Of a stretch of DNA of 7,214 nucleotides, positions 5,325 through 7,214 are shown in pieces. Position numbers and translations under genes: made by a program. Source of the DNA: Verrucomicrobia bacterium UBA6354. Its GTDB lineage: Bacteria; Verrucomicrobiota; Kiritimatiellia; RFP12; UBA1067. The notes under the pieces are model-generated. The model had not been told where the DNA came from. It did no database searches and saw nothing but the letters and a program-made list of their open reading frames with translations. The number at the start of each line of letters is the position of its first letter. Within the stretch, counting starts at the first letter, position 1. The stretch is taken from NCBI GenBank assembly GCA_002440145.1, contig DJRS01000093.1, forward strand, positions 1 through 7,214, read 5' to 3'.

Positions 5325-7214
5325 CTATTCGGCGTCCTTCCACCAGACGACTTCCGCCGTCGGCATGGACTTCACGTCCGCGTTCTCGTAGATGAAGTTG
5401 ACGGGACGGAAGCGTGTCGCCGCGCAATTGTCCGGCGTGCGGATCGTGAAGGCGAGTTCCGCCGACGCGCCATAGGCGGGCAGTTCCGGCACCGCCACCG
5501 TCTCATGGTCGTAGAACCAGCCCTTGGGCAGGCGAACCGTCACCTGGCCCGCCTTGAGCGGCGTCGCGGACGGATTGAACACCCGCACCTGGGCCGTGAC
5601 CGCCTGGCCCGGATTCAGCTCGACGAGTCCGGCGTCCGTGCGTTTCGCCGCGCCGAAGTCGACCGACACGAGCGGCTGCGCGTCATTGAGCGCGAGCACC
5701 GCGGCGAAGTTCTTGAAGCGCGGCATTTCGAAGCCGAGCTGATCCTTCTCCAGCGTGAAGGCGACCGGCTCGAGCTGGCGCGAACCTTGCCGGAGGACGT
5801 ATACGCCGCGCGGCGCCTTCACGCCCGGCGCGAGCTTCCACTGCACGCGGAACGGTCCCACCGGCGCGTCGTTGTAGCTCGTGACCGAGAGCACCGCGTT
5901 GCCGCGCGCGTCCACGAGCGGCGACTCGAAACGCATCTTGGTGCGGACGCGCTGCGGCAAGTCGGCCGTGGCGACCTTCTGCGCCCCGACGAAGGCGAGG
6001 TAGGCGTCCATGAACCGGTAGGGCGACGGATCGGAATGCGCGTCGCGCCACTCGTAGGTCGTCGCCGCGCCGCCGTAGATGGAGCCGAGGTAGCCCGCGA
6101 AATAGAAGCTCGTGCCCTTCCCGTGTTCGCGCAAGACGCCCGCCGGCTTGCCGTTGTGCGCCATGACGATCGTCTCGCCCGCGACGGAATCCACGTTCTG
6201 GTAGCCGAAGCCGCTGAACATGAACTTCCCGGCCGCGCGGCTGATGGGGTGCGTCGAATCCCACTGCTGGAAGAACTCGAACTGCGTCTTGTGGAGCTGG
6301 TCCGCGTCCACCACGTCGAAGCTCATGGCGCTGTAGCCGAACGGATTCTTCTCCGCCGCGAGCGAGTCCACCTTCTTCTGGGCGACCGGCTCGATGCCGA
6401 GGAACTTCAGGAAGCGGTCCTGCGGGAAGCCGTGCCCGTCGTAGATGCCCGGCTGGGCGTCCGCGAACACCGCGCCGCCATTCGCGACCCAGTCCTCGAC
6501 CTTGTCCAGCACGTCGGCCGGAATGTACTTCGCGTCCACGAAGAACAGAGCGGACATCTCCGAAAGGCGGTCGCCTTCGCGGATTTGCTCGTCGGTGACG
6601 AAGGTGACGGGATAGCCGTTGCCGCGGATGAGTTCGTAGACGCGGAAGACGTTGTCCGGTCCGCAGTCGAAGAGCGAGCCGAGCGAACGCTCCTGAAGCG
6701 CGTTGCAGGTGCGGCTGTAGTAGATCGCGACCGGCTTCGAGGCGTTCTGGCGCCGGGCGGGCGCGAGCACGTTCTCGATCTGGCGAATGGCGCGGATGGC
6801 GTCCGAGTAGGCCGCGAGTTTAGGCCGCGGCGTCTGGTCGTAGTTCGTCAGGCCGAACTTCGGGAACTCGGCGTGGTTGTTGCCCTCCTGCAGCATGAAG
6901 TGCGAGAAACCCTTCAAGCCCTTGCCGATGAGCGTCCAGTACGAACGCACCGCCAGATCCGGATCCGGCGTGTGGGTGCTGCCCTCGCGCACTTCCATGC
7001 GCTTCTTGTCGTAGCCGAACGCGCTCAGCGTGTCGTATTCCGCCCCGCACCAGTCGTCCACCGCGTACACGTCGTAGCCGTAGCGGTCAGCGTCCTTCAC
7101 GCCGATGCGGAAGAGGTCCTCGTCGTTCAGCGGCCGCCAGCCGGACCACTCCACCGCGTTCAGGTCCAGGTTGGCGAACTGCGTCGCGATCGGACGCTTC
7201 TCGGGGTCCGTCAG
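5325..7214 (-). CDS. GH42-like glycoside hydrolase with trimerisation-like and NEW3-like domains (5' end missing)
   Basis: The frame is open to the right edge, so 629 C-terminal residues are visible and the start lies outside; GTG at 7154 is only an internal Val. Numbering is from the first visible residue. Residues 1-150 look like the end of a TIM barrel: MEVREGST carries a probable nucleophile Glu77 (Glu74 is the alternative), then RSYW...GKGLKGFSHFMLQEGN matches the final strand of GH42-type beta-galactosidases. Residues ~160-380 resemble the GH42 trimerisation domain, a glutamine-amidotransferase-like fold (PVAIYYSRT, GYPVTFVTD, DWVANGGAVFAD, GKGTSFYFAGYLGS). Beta-sandwich segments follow, and ~531-592 (LNPGQAVTAQVRVFNPS, LPKGWF) resembles the NEW3 domain seen beside NPCBM in alpha-galactosidases. 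The acid/base residue and any signal peptide would be upstream of the edge. The family's usual substrates are beta-galactosides, but the real substrate is unknown. It lies 238 bases upstream of the LRR-like gene in the same direction. Confidence 0.82.
   Translation of the reverse strand: MTDPEKRPIATQFANLDLNAVEWSGWRPLNDEDLFRIGVKDADRYGYDVYAVDDWCGAEYDTLSAFGYDKKRMEVREGSTHTPDPDLAVRSYWTLIGKGLKGFSHFMLQEGNNHAEFPKFGLTNYDQTPRPKLAAYSDAIRAIRQIENVLAPARRQNASKPVAIYYSRTCNALQERSLGSLFDCGPDNVFRVYELIRGNGYPVTFVTDEQIREGDRLSEMSALFFVDAKYIPADVLDKVEDWVANGGAVFADAQPGIYDGHGFPQDRFLKFLGIEPVAQKKVDSLAAEKNPFGYSAMSFDVVDADQLHKTQFEFFQQWDSTHPISRAAGKFMFSGFGYQNVDSVAGETIVMAHNGKPAGVLREHGKGTSFYFAGYLGSIYGGAATTYEWRDAHSDPSPYRFMDAYLAFVGAQKVATADLPQRVRTKMRFESPLVDARGNAVLSVTSYNDAPVGPFRVQWKLAPGVKAPRGVYVLRQGSRQLEPVAFTLEKDQLGFEMPRFKNFAAVLALNDAQPLVSVDFGAAKRTDAGLVELNPGQAVTAQVRVFNPSATPLKAGQVTVRLPKGWFYDHETVAVPELPAYGASAELAFTIRTPDNCAATRFRPVNFIYENADVKSMPTAEVVWWKDAE

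Noticed and set aside
5205..5640. A plus-strand frame starting at ATG 5205 with a purine-rich stretch in front
   Set aside because: After about 40 codons it becomes Arg/His-rich antisense of the GH42-like gene, and it reads straight through the hairpin at 5252-5286. No family features are visible.

Overview
The window carries three large genes, all read on the minus strand, plus the probable 3' end of a convergent plus-strand gene at the left edge. In transcription order (right to left) they are: the 3' part of a GH42-like glycoside hydrolase gene (running off the right edge); a 238-base intergenic region with a GC-rich hairpin and a good sigma70-type promoter; a secreted leucine-rich-repeat-like protein of 408 residues; and, 51 bases further on, a secreted two-module glycoside hydrolase of about 1207 residues. 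The left 184 bases hold an open plus-strand frame that overlaps the end of the big hydrolase gene by 29 bases.

The organism is not identified directly. Most of the DNA is GC-rich, two genes encode large carbohydrate-active enzymes, and two proteins begin with clear Sec signal peptides (the third start is outside the window). Together with the style of the leucine-rich-repeat protein, this would suit a polysaccharide-degrading member of the Planctomycetes-Verrucomicrobia-Chlamydiae group, such as a gut Kiritimatiellae or Lentisphaerae bacterium. That placement is inference from style; no marker gene is present.

The likely theme is glycan breakdown. The big hydrolase has a clan GH-A signature (GNE acid/base, distal nucleophile Glu) in its first half and what looks like a second, catalytically empty barrel in its second half, each half ending in the same beta-sandwich strand pattern. 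The leucine-rich-repeat protein is probably co-transcribed with it from the intergenic promoter and could be a surface or secreted adhesion/binding partner. The GH42-like gene lies upstream in the same direction but is set off by the hairpin and promoter, so it may be a separate transcript. No mobile element, CRISPR array, tRNA or rRNA was seen. The most unusual points are the tandem active/inactive hydrolase architecture, and the lower-GC LRR-like gene placed between two hydrolase genes.
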